NCBI GenBank assembly: GCA_043797305.1
Contig: JAZDPW010000024.1
Span: 1 to 64,000 of the forward strand
DNA: 64,000 nt
Origin: CAZGHF01 sp043797305
Lineage (GTDB): Bacteria; Patescibacteriota; Minisyncoccia; UBA6257; GWB1-50-10
Direction of reading: 5' to 3'
Shown here: positions 42,665 to 50,667 of the stretch, one piece after another
How positions within the stretch are numbered: the stretch's first letter is position 1
Layout: the number at the start of each line of letters is the position of its first letter
Program-made: the position numbers and the translations under genes
Notes under the pieces: model-generated
Seen by the model: the letters and a program-made list of their open reading frames with translations, nothing else
What the model was told of the DNA's origin: nothing
Databases searched by the model: none

Positions 42665-42697
42665 TGCTTTCCGAAGTTAACAAGCGGATTGGTAGAC

Positions 42698-43624
42698 CTA
42701 GACATTCAGGCGCTCAAGGTACTCAAGAAACTGTCCAAGCCCGCTCAAGCATTCCCGAATCTGGCCAACCATTGCATCCCTGTCCTGAGGACTGCGATTC
42801 TCGAACATCCGGTCGAAGTTCCCTGCCGGCATATCGAGAATGGCGTCAGTGCTCTCACCGAGGCGCCGGAGGAAACTGCTCAGATTACGGTAGTCATCCG
42901 AGGGCTTCCTCACTCTGCCCTTACCAGCCGATTCCCCGGCTTCCTCGGCCACCCGCCTTGCATAAACGCGGGCTTGGTTCAGCCTCATCCCTTTCTCGAC
43001 GATGTGCCGGGCAATCTTCAGTTGAAGCTCGGGAGAAAGGCTGGATAAAAAAATCGCGACAGAGAAGACGAGTCTCTTTTCTCCATTGTTGGTCGGCCCC
43101 ATGAGAATCTGAACTTCCGGATGAAGCTTCAGAAGACCGAGGTGTTGGTAAATCCAGGGAATCGACCGGGCGAACATGTTGGCCACTCTCTCAACCTGCC
43201 GCGTTCTTGGGATACCCGCCACCAACCGACCTTTCAGAATCCGGTCGATGGCATGGGCAACCTCAAGCGATGTGTGCGGCTGATGAGCCATGTTGGAAAC
43301 AACCGAATGGACGAACTGCTCGTCTTCGTCTTCCGGGTCTCCGATTATCGCCTTAATCTCCTCTCGACCCATTCGGACATGACAGATCCAGCGACGCTCG
43401 CCATCGATGAGCTCGTAGTCGTGCTCGGGATCACCCTCGATGGGCATCACCTCGACCGGTCTTCTCAGACCGACTTCCTTAATGCTTGCCTTCAACTCGC
43501 CGAGAGCAACCTCGTCGAAATGGATCCGGGGCTGACCCTTGAAGGGTCTGATCCGCTTTGTCCGTAAGAAGAGGTAGCCCATCTCTCTTCTTGTTTTGGC
43601 TTTCGCCAACGCAGTGTCGGACAT
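42698..43624 (-). CDS. ParB/Spo0J-like DNA-binding protein
   Basis: 308 aa. ParB nuclease-like N-terminal domain: QPRIHFDEVALGELKASIKEVGLRRPVEV, then YELIDGERRW and AIIGDPEDEDE; a helix-turn-helix middle (TRQVERVANMFARSIPWIYQHLGLL) and a long helical C-terminus. It would bind a parS-like site and clamp DNA with CTP. There is no ParA next to it, so it may be a plasmid-type or orphan regulator. AGGAAGGAGG precedes the ATG; single-gene unit with terminator. GC-rich relative to the ABC genes beside it. Confidence 0.85.
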   Translation of the reverse strand: MSDTALAKAKTRREMGYLFLRTKRIRPFKGQPRIHFDEVALGELKASIKEVGLRRPVEVMPIEGDPEHDYELIDGERRWICHVRMGREEIKAIIGDPEDEDEQFVHSVVSNMAHQPHTSLEVAHAIDRILKGRLVAGIPRTRQVERVANMFARSIPWIYQHLGLLKLHPEVQILMGPTNNGEKRLVFSVAIFLSSLSPELQLKIARHIVEKGMRLNQARVYARRVAEEAGESAGKGRVRKPSDDYRNLSSFLRRLGESTDAILDMPAGNFDRMFENRSPQDRDAMVGQIRECLSGLGQFLEYLERLNV

Positions 43625-43710
43625 GGGTCTACCTCCTTCCTAATAAGATTATTGTACCGGGAACTGAAATAAAAATAGCATCTCCTGCCAAGAAACGGAA
43701 GTCGCTTCCA

Positions 43711-44955
43711 CTATTCGTACCGCAGGGCTTCAATCGGGTCCTTGCGGGCGGCTTGGCGCGCCGGATAAATGCCGAAGACAAGACCAATCAGAGCCGCCGA
43801 GCCGAAACTCAAGAGCGCCGCCCCGACGGGGAAAACGAACGACAAGTTCAGATTGAAAAATTCCGTGGCAATAAAAGCGGCAACAAAAGAAAGAAGGGCG
43901 CCGAAGAAAATCCCGATTGCCCCACCGATTGCGGTAAGGGTCACCGCCTCCAGAAGAAACTGATTCAAGATGTCCTTGTTCGTCGCGCCGACCGCCTTGC
44001 GAAGTCCGATTTCCCTCGTCCGCTCGGTGACGGAAACGAGCATGATGTTCATAACTCCCACTCCGCCGACAAGAAGGGCAATCGCGACGATGAAAGAGAG
44101 AGCGAAAGTGAGAATGTTTACGATTCCGCTAACTTGTTTCAGCAAACTCTCCTGGGTCATAACGTAAAAATCGTCTTTCTTGGGGTCGGTGATGCCGTGC
44201 ATTTCTCTCAAGGTGGATTTGATGTCTTCGACGGCCGAGGGCGCCGCCGCCGCGTCTTCGACCTGTACCCAGACTTCGTTGTAATAATCGATGCCCAAAA
44301 GATAAGTCCGGGCGGTGGAATAAGGAACGACAACCATATCGCCGAGATCAAAAAAGAATATCTGGCCCTCGTCGGGCAGAACGCCCACTACCCGGAAGCT
44401 GTCGTTTTTTATCCTTATATTCTTTCCAACCGCATCCGACTCGCCAAAAAGCTCATCTTTCACCTTTGCTCCGATGACCACCACCTTTTCGCGGTTTCTT
44501 ATGGCAACTTCGTCAAAATAAACTCCTTCCTCGGGATAAATGTTGAAAACCCGGCCCATGAATTCCCCGGAGAAACCCATGATGAAAGGCCGGTAGGTTT
44601 CTCCCTCGTAGGAGACACTGCCGGGCACGGAAATAGCCGGGGCAACGTCGGCAACCAAAGGAACGTTGCTTTTCTTTTTGAGCGCTTCTATGTCTCTGTC
44701 TTTCAAGGTGTTGGAAAAAGCAGTGGTGGCAAAGTCGGTTGGACCTTGCGGCTCGCGGCCGGGCTCGATCCAGACAATATCCGCTCCCAGTGAAGTAATT
44801 TCGTCGGTAATGAGGCCCTTCACGCCATCACCGATGGAAACAATGAGGATAATGGACACTATCCCGATAACAATGCCCAAAACGGTGAGGGCCGAACGGG
44901 ATTTGTGGGCAACGATGCCCCTCAAGGCGATTTTCAATGTTTGTTTGGAATCCAT
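43711..44955 (-). CDS. MacB-type ABC permease, second copy
   Basis: 414 aa: N-terminal membrane helix, a long extracytoplasmic MacB_PCD domain, then three C-terminal helices (FtsX domain) with TERTREIGLRKAVGAT between them. It overlaps in function with the paralogue at 44959, separated by 3 bases. With the ATPase and adaptor genes it forms a tripartite-type exporter minus a known outer-membrane part. Substrate could be a peptide, lipoprotein or drug; not decided by sequence. Confidence 0.88.
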   Translation of the reverse strand: MDSKQTLKIALRGIVAHKSRSALTVLGIVIGIVSIILIVSIGDGVKGLITDEITSLGADIVWIEPGREPQGPTDFATTAFSNTLKDRDIEALKKKSNVPLVADVAPAISVPGSVSYEGETYRPFIMGFSGEFMGRVFNIYPEEGVYFDEVAIRNREKVVVIGAKVKDELFGESDAVGKNIRIKNDSFRVVGVLPDEGQIFFFDLGDMVVVPYSTARTYLLGIDYYNEVWVQVEDAAAAPSAVEDIKSTLREMHGITDPKKDDFYVMTQESLLKQVSGIVNILTFALSFIVAIALLVGGVGVMNIMLVSVTERTREIGLRKAVGATNKDILNQFLLEAVTLTAIGGAIGIFFGALLSFVAAFIATEFFNLNLSFVFPVGAALLSFGSAALIGLVFGIYPARQAARKDPIEALRYE

Positions 44956-44958
44956 GAT

Positions 44959-46206
44959 TTATTCGTATTGCAACGCTTCTATCGGATCTTTTTTGGCGGC
45001 GGCGCGGGCCGGATAGAGGCCGAAAACGAGCCCGACTATGATGGAGACGACTATTCCCACAATGGCGGCATCGATCGGGAAAACAAATTTCCATTCGGTA
45101 CTCACGAGACTGGAAAGAATAAGGGTAATTCCAAAAAGAAACACGATGCCCAGCAAAACACCAATCAATCCTCCAAGAGTCGTAAGAACGGCCGCCTCAA
45201 AAAGGAACTGGAGAAGAATATCACTCCGGGTCGCACCAATCGCTTTGCGCAAACCAATTTCCTGAGTTCTCTCGGTAATCGAAACAAGCATGATGTTCAT
45301 AATGCCGATGCCGCCGACAATAAGCGAGATGGCCGCGACTGATGCCAAAAACAAAGTAAGGGCGCCGGTCACCGACTCGACGGTTGCGGCAATCTCGGCT
45401 TGGGTGCCGACGAAAAAGTCGTCTTTTTCCGGGTCGGTAATGTCATGGAGTGCCCGAAGAGTAACCTCGACATCATAGACGGTTCGGGGAACGTTTTCTT
45501 CGGTATCAACCTGAATTATTACCCGGTTGAAATACTTGATGCCGAAAACGTATTGCTGGGCAAACGTATGAGGAACGATGACCGTTTCGTCAAAATTGAA
45601 AAAAAGAACCTGGCCTTTCGGTGGAGAAACGCCCACGACCTTCAAAGTATTCGCCCCGATTCTTATTTTCTCGCCGATGGCTTCTTTGTCACCGAAAAGC
45701 TCTTTTTTGACCCGACTGCCGATCACGGCAACGGCTGTCCGGCTTTTTACGTCATCATCCGTAAAGAAAGTTCCTGCTTCGGGATAAACGTCGAAAACTT
45801 CGGTTACAAGCGGTGAGGCGCCGAGTACCATTGGCCGGAAAGTTTCCCCTTCGTGAGAAACCGTCTCTATTCCGAAAACAATCGGCATTACTTCCGCCGC
45901 GTGGGGCACGTTGGATTTTTTCTCCAGCGCTTCAACCTCTCTTGCTTTTAATGAATCGCCGTAGAGAGTCTCAATTAGTGACGGGTCGGTCGGGCCTTCC
46001 GGCTCCCGGCCGGGAGCAACGGCAATCGTCCGCGACCCCAAGGAAGCAACTTGGCCAAGAACCAGGCTCTCCGCCCCCCGGCCGATGGACACCACTAAAA
46101 CGACGGCGGTAACGCCTATCACTATGCCCAAAATAGTGAGCATCGAGCGTGATTTATGAGCCCGAATTCCCCGAACGGATATTTTGAAAACGTCTTTTAT
46201 CCGCAT
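44959..46206 (-). CDS. MacB-type ABC permease, first copy
   Basis: 415 aa, same domain order as the next gene, with SITERTQEIGLRKAIGAT in the FtsX region. Likely a duplicated partner so the two can form a heterodimer. Begins 5 bases after the ATPase gene. Confidence 0.88.
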   Translation of the reverse strand: MRIKDVFKISVRGIRAHKSRSMLTILGIVIGVTAVVLVVSIGRGAESLVLGQVASLGSRTIAVAPGREPEGPTDPSLIETLYGDSLKAREVEALEKKSNVPHAAEVMPIVFGIETVSHEGETFRPMVLGASPLVTEVFDVYPEAGTFFTDDDVKSRTAVAVIGSRVKKELFGDKEAIGEKIRIGANTLKVVGVSPPKGQVLFFNFDETVIVPHTFAQQYVFGIKYFNRVIIQVDTEENVPRTVYDVEVTLRALHDITDPEKDDFFVGTQAEIAATVESVTGALTLFLASVAAISLIVGGIGIMNIMLVSITERTQEIGLRKAIGATRSDILLQFLFEAAVLTTLGGLIGVLLGIVFLFGITLILSSLVSTEWKFVFPIDAAIVGIVVSIIVGLVFGLYPARAAAKKDPIEALQYE

Positions 46207-46211
46207 AGGAG

Positions 46212-46928
46212 CTATTTCTTAAAGTGGTCGCCGATTGTCCTTTCTACCACTTTTTCGTCGCTTTCCACCTCACCGTCCAAAATTTTTATGATGCGTTCGG
46301 CATAATTGGCGGTATAAGTTTCGTGAGTGATAAGGACCACGGTGTGGCCGTGTTTTTCGTTTAATTCGCGGATTATTTCCATCACCTGGCGGCCCGATTT
46401 TGAGTCCAGGTTCCCGGTCGGCTCATCGGCAAAAATAACGGCCGGGTCGTTTACAAGCGCTCTTGCAATCGCCACCCGCTGGCGTTCGCCGCCGGAGAGC
46501 CTGTTCGGTTCGTAACCGGCCCGGTGGGAAAGACCGACCGCCTCAATCGCTTTTTTGGCCCGTTCCTTGCGTTCGGCCTCCTTCATTCCCCCGTAAATCA
46601 GCGGGAGTTCCACGTTTTCCAAAACGCTCACCCGCGGCAGAAGATTGAAAGTTTGAAAAATGAATCCCATTTTCCTGTTCCGGACATGAGACAGCTCTTC
46701 TTCCTTATATTCGTTGATTTCCCGGCCGTCGAAACGGTATTCGCCCGACGTTTGCCTGTCTAAAAATCCCAAAATATGGAGAAGAGTGGACTTACCCGAA
46801 CCGGAAGGCCCCATCACCGCCACAAACTCGCCTTTCTTGATATCAAAATTCAAGCCCCGGAGGGCCGGGGTTTCGGTTCCGTCGGCAACGTAGGTTTTTT
46901 TCAAGTCCCGGACTTCAATAAGGGGCAT
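46212..46928 (-). CDS. ABC transporter ATPase, LolD/MacB type
   Basis: 238 aa: Walker A GPSGSGKST (41-49), Q-loop (FQTFNLLP), signature LSGGERQR, Walker B VIFADEPTGNLD, H-loop (LITHETYTA). The TGNLDSKSG run is typical of the LolD/MacB/FtsE branch. Powers the two permeases, 1 base after the adaptor gene. Confidence 0.92.
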   Translation of the reverse strand: MPLIEVRDLKKTYVADGTETPALRGLNFDIKKGEFVAVMGPSGSGKSTLLHILGFLDRQTSGEYRFDGREINEYKEEELSHVRNRKMGFIFQTFNLLPRVSVLENVELPLIYGGMKEAERKERAKKAIEAVGLSHRAGYEPNRLSGGERQRVAIARALVNDPAVIFADEPTGNLDSKSGRQVMEIIRELNEKHGHTVVLITHETYTANYAERIIKILDGEVESDEKVVERTIGDHFKK

Positions 46929-46929
46929 C

Positions 46930-48363
46930 TTACTTGTTTATAAAAGTGATAACTTTGTCCCCTTCGTTCAAGCCGCCCAGTATTTCAATTACGCCGTCCG
47001 AACCGCGAAGGCCGACAGTAACGTCAACTTGAGAAACCAAACCGTCTTTTTCCACCCTTACGTAAGTCCTGCCGTTCTCGCGAACCACCGCCCGTTGAGG
47101 AACGAACAAAACACCGCTTTTTACCTCGGTCAAAATGCTGATGTCGGCGGTCATGCCGGACTTTAACCGCTCGTCCTTTTCCTTGAATTGAAAAGTCGTT
47201 TTGTAAGTCGGCACCCCTTCAATTACGGTCTCAGCCGGATTGATTTCCGAAACGGTTGCTTCAAAAATCACATCCGAACCGTAGGCATCAAGAACAACCT
47301 CCGCGGCGCTGCCTATTTTAACTTTAGTGACATCAATCTCGGGAATGTTCGCTTCAATTTCCAGGCGGCTCGCGGAAATTACCGAAACAACTGATTCGTT
47401 TGCGGAAATTATTTCCCCTGTTTTCGCTTCCTGAGCCGTAACGACGCCGCTTATCGGCGAATAAATGACCGTTTTAGAAAGACGGGCTTTGATGTTGGAA
47501 ACGGAAGCTTCGTAACTTTGAAGGGCGGCCTCGGAAGAATTGACAACCGCTTTCTGAAGGGCAATCGCCTGTTCTTTGTCGCTTATGGCGGTGGTGACGG
47601 TCTGAACATTGGTCCGGGCGGTGCTCAAGTTCGTCCGATAGGTGCTAAGCGACGAGTCGCTCACAATACAATCGGCGTTTATGGCTTGGTTTAAGCTATT
47701 GAGGAACTTGGCAACGACATTAAGGTAGCTCCAGCCGGTGGTAAGAGCCGCTTCGAGAGTTTCTTTTGGAGAGGCGGCGGATAAGGAAACAAGCTTTGTT
47801 TTCCACTCGTCCAGTCCGACCTCGGAAGAAAGCTTCCCCTCGGTACTCCCAATCCTCGAGGTTTCATCGCAAGTCGTAAAAGTAAGGGAATAAACCGAGT
47901 TTTTCGAGCCGCTAAAAAGTCCGCTCGTTTTCGTCCGCACCGCGTCATCCGCCTTGATGTAAGCGTCGTTTAAGACGTTCGGGATGCTCGTGTAAAGATT
48001 ATCGAGCGTGGTTTTCTCTTCGCTCAATTTCGCTTTTTGGGTAGCGAGGTCCGATTCTGATTTAGAAAGCTCGGTTTCAAGCTCGGAAGAGTCGAGCCGG
48101 ACAAGAGCCTGACCGGCGTAAACCCAGTCGCCGATTCCCGACGGAACGCTCGCCACCCGGCCGCTTGTTTCAAAAGCGAGGTCTACGTCCTGGGCCGGTT
48201 TTAATTTGCCGGTTACGCTTACTTCTTCCGTAACATCGCCTCTTGTTACGGTCGCAAATTCATAGCCCGGTCCCTTGTCGCGGGTTACCAAGAAAATGAC
48301 CACGATTACGGCTATGATTACGAGAGCAATAATGATGATATTCCGAGTCCTTAAGATTTTCAT
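46930..48363 (-). CDS. MacA/HlyD-family adaptor protein
   Basis: 477 aa: an N-terminal membrane helix (8-26), barrel/lipoyl half-motifs (EVSVTGKLKPAQDVDLAFETSGRV and later VIYSPISGVVTAQEAKTGEI), a long coiled-coil hairpin in between, and a C-terminal beta domain ending in GLNEGDKVI. It links the transporter to the outside. The promoter looks leaderless (TATTAT, 7 bases, ATG) and is divergent from the NUDIX gene over a 56-base gap. Confidence 0.88.
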   Translation of the reverse strand: MKILRTRNIIIIALVIIAVIVVIFLVTRDKGPGYEFATVTRGDVTEEVSVTGKLKPAQDVDLAFETSGRVASVPSGIGDWVYAGQALVRLDSSELETELSKSESDLATQKAKLSEEKTTLDNLYTSIPNVLNDAYIKADDAVRTKTSGLFSGSKNSVYSLTFTTCDETSRIGSTEGKLSSEVGLDEWKTKLVSLSAASPKETLEAALTTGWSYLNVVAKFLNSLNQAINADCIVSDSSLSTYRTNLSTARTNVQTVTTAISDKEQAIALQKAVVNSSEAALQSYEASVSNIKARLSKTVIYSPISGVVTAQEAKTGEIISANESVVSVISASRLEIEANIPEIDVTKVKIGSAAEVVLDAYGSDVIFEATVSEINPAETVIEGVPTYKTTFQFKEKDERLKSGMTADISILTEVKSGVLFVPQRAVVRENGRTYVRVEKDGLVSQVDVTVGLRGSDGVIEILGGLNEGDKVITFINK

Positions 48364-48419
48364 TTCCCATATAATAGCAGATTTGCCGGAAAAGAGTAAA
48401 GATTTATAATCTTTATATT

Positions 48420-48905
48420 ATGCCGAAAATAAGCGCCGGACTTTTGATGTATAGAATCCGCGAGGGTAAGCCGGAGTTTTTTTTGGTCCACCCCGGCGGG
48501 CCGTTTTGGAAAAATAAGGATGAAGGCGCCTGGAGCATTCCTAAAGGCGGAATTGAAAAAGACGAAGGGGGTCTTACGGCCGCAAAACGGGAGTTTGAAG
48601 AAGAAACCGGGTTTAAGCCGACCCCGAAGGGGCCCCTTCGGGGGGAAGAATTTAAGCCGCTTACACCCGTAAGGCAAAGAAGCGGAAAAATAATCCACGC
48701 CTGGGCTTTTGTTGGCGACTGCAACCCTGCGACTCTAAAGAGCATAACCTCCAAAATCAAAGTGCCCTGGGCGAGAGAAGAACTGGAAATTCCGGAAGTG
48801 GACAAGGCCGGCTTCTTCCGCCTTGAGGAAGCGGTCAAAAAAATAAACCCGGCCCAGGCGGCGTTTCTCAAGGAAGCGCTTGACGCCATCCAAAATAAAC
48901 GCTAA
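48420..48905 (+). CDS. NUDIX hydrolase, bis(5'-nucleosyl)-polyphosphate type
   Basis: 161 aa. Nudix box GGIEKDEGG...REFEEETGF (GX5EX7REUXEEXGU), preceded by AWSIPKG. The pattern with LTPVRQRSGKIIHAWAF is typical of Ap4A-type hydrolases that clean up dinucleotides. An in-frame palindrome (48622-48643) encodes PKGPLRGE after the box and looks inserted. Start supported by TATAAT 9 bases upstream. Confidence 0.85.
   Translation: MPKISAGLLMYRIREGKPEFFLVHPGGPFWKNKDEGAWSIPKGGIEKDEGGLTAAKREFEEETGFKPTPKGPLRGEEFKPLTPVRQRSGKIIHAWAFVGDCNPATLKSITSKIKVPWAREELEIPEVDKAGFFRLEEAVKKINPAQAAFLKEALDAIQNKR
48622..48643. repeat. GC-rich palindromic insertion inside the NUDIX gene
   Basis: CCCCGAAGGGG directly followed by CCCCTTCGGGG, a perfect 22-bp palindrome. 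Related to 1141-1162. Confidence 0.75.
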
Positions 48906-48958
48906 AACAAATACGGTAAGTTCAATCCGAGCGACGGTTTGTGACCAAAGGAGGCAAC

Positions 48959-49285
48959 GTGCCTATGCCGCTCGAATATCACGATCTCTCCGCCGACTTC
49001 ACTCTTTGGTTTCGCCGCAGAGCAATCGCCGAATGCCGTCTCAAGCTCGCCAAGAAGAAAGAAAACCGGAAAGACATCAAAAGAGCCAAAGGCGACATCC
49101 TGGCGGCGGAAGATGAGATCATCATACTGAGGAGCATCTCCCGCTCCATCAAAAGACCCAAGCCGCGCCGCAATATCGGGAAACGACAACGGGACCGGCG
49201 AGGTCTCACCCGACGAGGACGGCTGGAGCGAGAGAGGAGGCGGGACCCCGACGGATGGCGCCGACGGGAAAGGTGGTGGCAGTAA
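48959..49285 (+). CDS. Very basic 108-aa protein
   Basis: GTG at 48959 with AAAGGAGG 4 bases upstream (ATG 48965 is possible). The first 75 residues are helical (MPLEYHDLSADFTLWFRR, KLAKKKENRKDIKRAKGDILAAEDEI); the end is Arg-rich (RRGRLERERRRD). Possible nucleic-acid-binding tail. Cassette-type gene with a GGAGG site and a 15-bp hairpin downstream. Family not recognised. Confidence 0.5.
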   Translation: MPMPLEYHDLSADFTLWFRRRAIAECRLKLAKKKENRKDIKRAKGDILAAEDEIIILRSISRSIKRPKPRRNIGKRQRDRRGLTRRGRLERERRRDPDGWRRRERWWQ

Positions 49286-49307
49286 CACACCCCCGCAGAT
49301 AAAGCGA

Positions 49308-49338
49308 GAGGCCCGAGACGAAATTCGTCTCGGGCCTC
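49308..49338 (+). terminator. Hairpin after the basic-protein gene
   Basis: GAGGCCCGAGACGAA with its exact complement around a single A. No U-tract. Confidence 0.7.
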
Positions 49339-49362
49339 TTCACTTTCGGATTCGGGAAAATT

Positions 49363-49563
49363 TTATTCCGCTCTTTTCGGAACGATTAAAATGGCGATTA
49401 AATAAACGATGATGGCCGGCAGAATCCCGCTCATGATTGTAATCACGAGCCAAATTAAACGAAGAAAAACCGGGTCAATTTCAAAATACTCCCCTACGCC
49501 GCCCAAGATACCGGCAAAGGTTTTGTTGTTGTTGCTCCGATAAAATTTTTTGATATGGGTCAT
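49363..49563 (-). CDS. PspC-domain membrane protein
   Basis: 66 aa with KFYRSNNNKTFAGILGGVGEYFEIDPVFLRLIWLV, the PspC pattern (a charged N-terminal stretch, then a hydrophobic segment with GVxxYxxxDP), and a second helix. Stress-related membrane protein. ATG at 49563 is chosen because upstream codons belong to a tRNA 3' half. Confidence 0.85.
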   Translation of the reverse strand: MTHIKKFYRSNNNKTFAGILGGVGEYFEIDPVFLRLIWLVITIMSGILPAIIVYLIAILIVPKRAE

Positions 49564-49571
49564 ATTACGTG

Positions 49572-49610
49572 TCCGCCCACCAGGATTTGAACCTGGGACC
49601 ATCTGCTTTC
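49572..49610 (-). other. 3' half of an interrupted tRNA-like gene
   Basis: Reads, on the minus strand, the 3' anticodon strand (GCAGA), T arm CCAGG/CCTGG with TTCAAAT loop, and acceptor strand TGGGCGG plus discriminator A. TGGGCGG pairs with CCGCCCA of the 5' half at 49793-49799. CCA is not encoded. Confidence 0.7.
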
Positions 49611-49622
49611 AATTGGCAGCGA

Positions 49623-49737
49623 GGCGAAAATAAATATCCCCGCTACTTGTCCCCCGTGTAGGATTTGAACCTACGACCATCTGCTTAAAAGGCAGTTGCT
49701 CTACCAGACTGAGCTAACGGGGGTATTTATTTTCGCC
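49623..49737. repeat. 14-bp inverted repeat around tRNA-Lys
   Basis: GGCGAAAATAAATA at 49623-49636 and its exact complement at 49724-49737. The similarity extends outward through CAATTGG on both sides and inward through a (T/C)CCCCG(C/T)TA stretch. Confidence 0.8.
49650..49723 (-). tRNA. tRNA-Lys (TTT)
   Basis: Complete cloverleaf: acceptor CCCCCGT/ACGGGGG, D arm GCTC/GAGC, anticodon loop CTTTTAA between CTGC/GCAG, T arm GTAGG/CCTAC, discriminator A, no encoded CCA. Lies inside the anticodon region of the split tRNA-like gene. Confidence 0.92.
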
Positions 49738-49762
49738 GAGTGAACCAATTGCGGCGAAGCCG

Positions 49763-49799
49763 TAAAGGCAGTTGCTCTACCAGACTGAGCTATGGGCGG
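49763..49799 (-). other. 5' half of an interrupted tRNA-like gene
   Basis: CCGCCCA acceptor strand, TA, D arm GCTC/GAGC with the AGTCTGGTA loop identical to tRNA-Lys, then ACTGCCTTTA of the anticodon arm, followed by an unrelated hairpin (CGGC-ttc-GCCG). It pairs with the 3' half at 49572-49610. Confidence 0.7.
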
Positions 49800-49811
49800 T
49801 CATTTACCGAG

Positions 49812-50195
49812 CTACGCTTTCCTTTCCTCTTTCGCTCTCTGAATCACCCTCCAGTGATAGGCAAATAGAGGAACGCCTACAATCATGAGCGCTATGGAAT
49901 TTGCGGCGGTGCGCTGTCTTTGCGATTCCCTTTCTTTTTCCTGATACTCAAGCTGCTCCTGTTTGTATTTTTCCTGCTGTTCGGGCGTAAGCTCTTCTTC
50001 GGTCGTGGCCGAATCAACGCCGGGCTTTATCACCCGCGGGTACTCCGGATAAACTACCACTCGGTCGGCTTTGGTGAATATCCAGGTCTTCAACCCTAAA
50101 TCAATGAGCCGGACGGTACCGATAACTATCAAAACCAGCCCGAGGAGCGAGAAAAGGTAGAGATAAATTGTCCGTATTAATTCTTTGCGTTCCAT
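49812..50195 (-). CDS. Two-helix membrane protein with coiled coil (127 aa)
   Basis: Helix 1 about 8-30, helix 2 about 98-115, separated by a Glu/Gln-rich coiled coil (EELTPEQQEKYKQEQLEYQ). This is a common small CPR membrane protein (often near PspC and two-component genes); function unknown. TATAGT ends 6 bases before the ATG: leaderless pattern. Confidence 0.6.
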   Translation of the reverse strand: MERKELIRTIYLYLFSLLGLVLIVIGTVRLIDLGLKTWIFTKADRVVVYPEYPRVIKPGVDSATTEEELTPEQQEKYKQEQLEYQEKERESQRQRTAANSIALMIVGVPLFAYHWRVIQRAKEERKA

Positions 50196-50249
50196 ATTTT
50201 TACTATACCAAATTCACTTTTTTTTTGCAACAAACCACTCTAATTAAAG

Positions 50250-50287
50250 CTGCCCCATGTTTTAACATATGTTAAAACATGGGGCAG
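50250..50287. repeat. 38-bp perfect loop-less palindrome
   Basis: 19-bp arms centred on ACATATGT, between the 127-aa gene and the GIY-YIG remnant. Same size as 37997-38034. Confidence 0.8.
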
Positions 50288-50345
50288 ATAATAGAACTGG
50301 ATTTCCGGAGTATTCAGGTTATAATCTATGAAGTTTCAATAGTAT

Positions 50346-50595
50346 ATGTATTCCCCGGCCCGCCTCGCCGAAGACAAGCTTCAGTTTCCTAAAACCTATG
50401 TCGGCAGTACCACTGACTTAAAGAGGAGGTTGGCAGAGCATAACAGCGGGAAAACCATTATTCTCCGCAAGGTATAAGCCATGGAGAGTGATTTATACGG
50501 AGGAGTTTGCTAACATAAGTGAAGCTAGAACCAGAGAAAAATATTTCAAGAGCGCAGCTGGCAGAAGATTGATAAAAAAGTTAATAAACAACGAT
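50346..50595 (+). pseudogene. GIY-YIG endonuclease remnant next to tRNA-Asn
   Basis: One frame reads YVGSTTDLKRRLAEHNSGKT then stops at 50475; the family continues in the next frame as YKPWRVIYTEEF, EARTREKYFKSAAGRRLIKK, and runs into the tRNA. At its N-terminus YSPARLAEDKLQFPKT replaces the usual short YVL strand. So: a frameshifted GIY-YIG protein with a foreign insertion. Within the 400-base gap (50196-50595) nothing else is seen except the 38-bp palindrome. Confidence 0.8.
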
Positions 50596-50667
50596 TCCCC
50601 GGTAGCTCAGTGGTAGAGCGACCGCCTGTTAAGCGGTTGGCCGTAGGTTCGAATCCTACCCGGGGAG
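50596..50667 (+). tRNA. tRNA-Asn (GTT)
   Basis: Acceptor TCCCCGG/CCGGGGA, D arm GCTC/GAGC, anticodon loop CTGTTAA, T arm GTAGG/CCTAC, discriminator G, no encoded CCA. Confidence 0.92.

Noticed and set aside
42698..43624. ParB gene as sign of the replication origin
   Set aside because: No ParA, dnaA or dnaN nearby; cassette-type gene.
43558..44793. 411-codon plus-strand frame opposite the MacB-type permease
   Set aside because: Shadow of a clear membrane protein gene.
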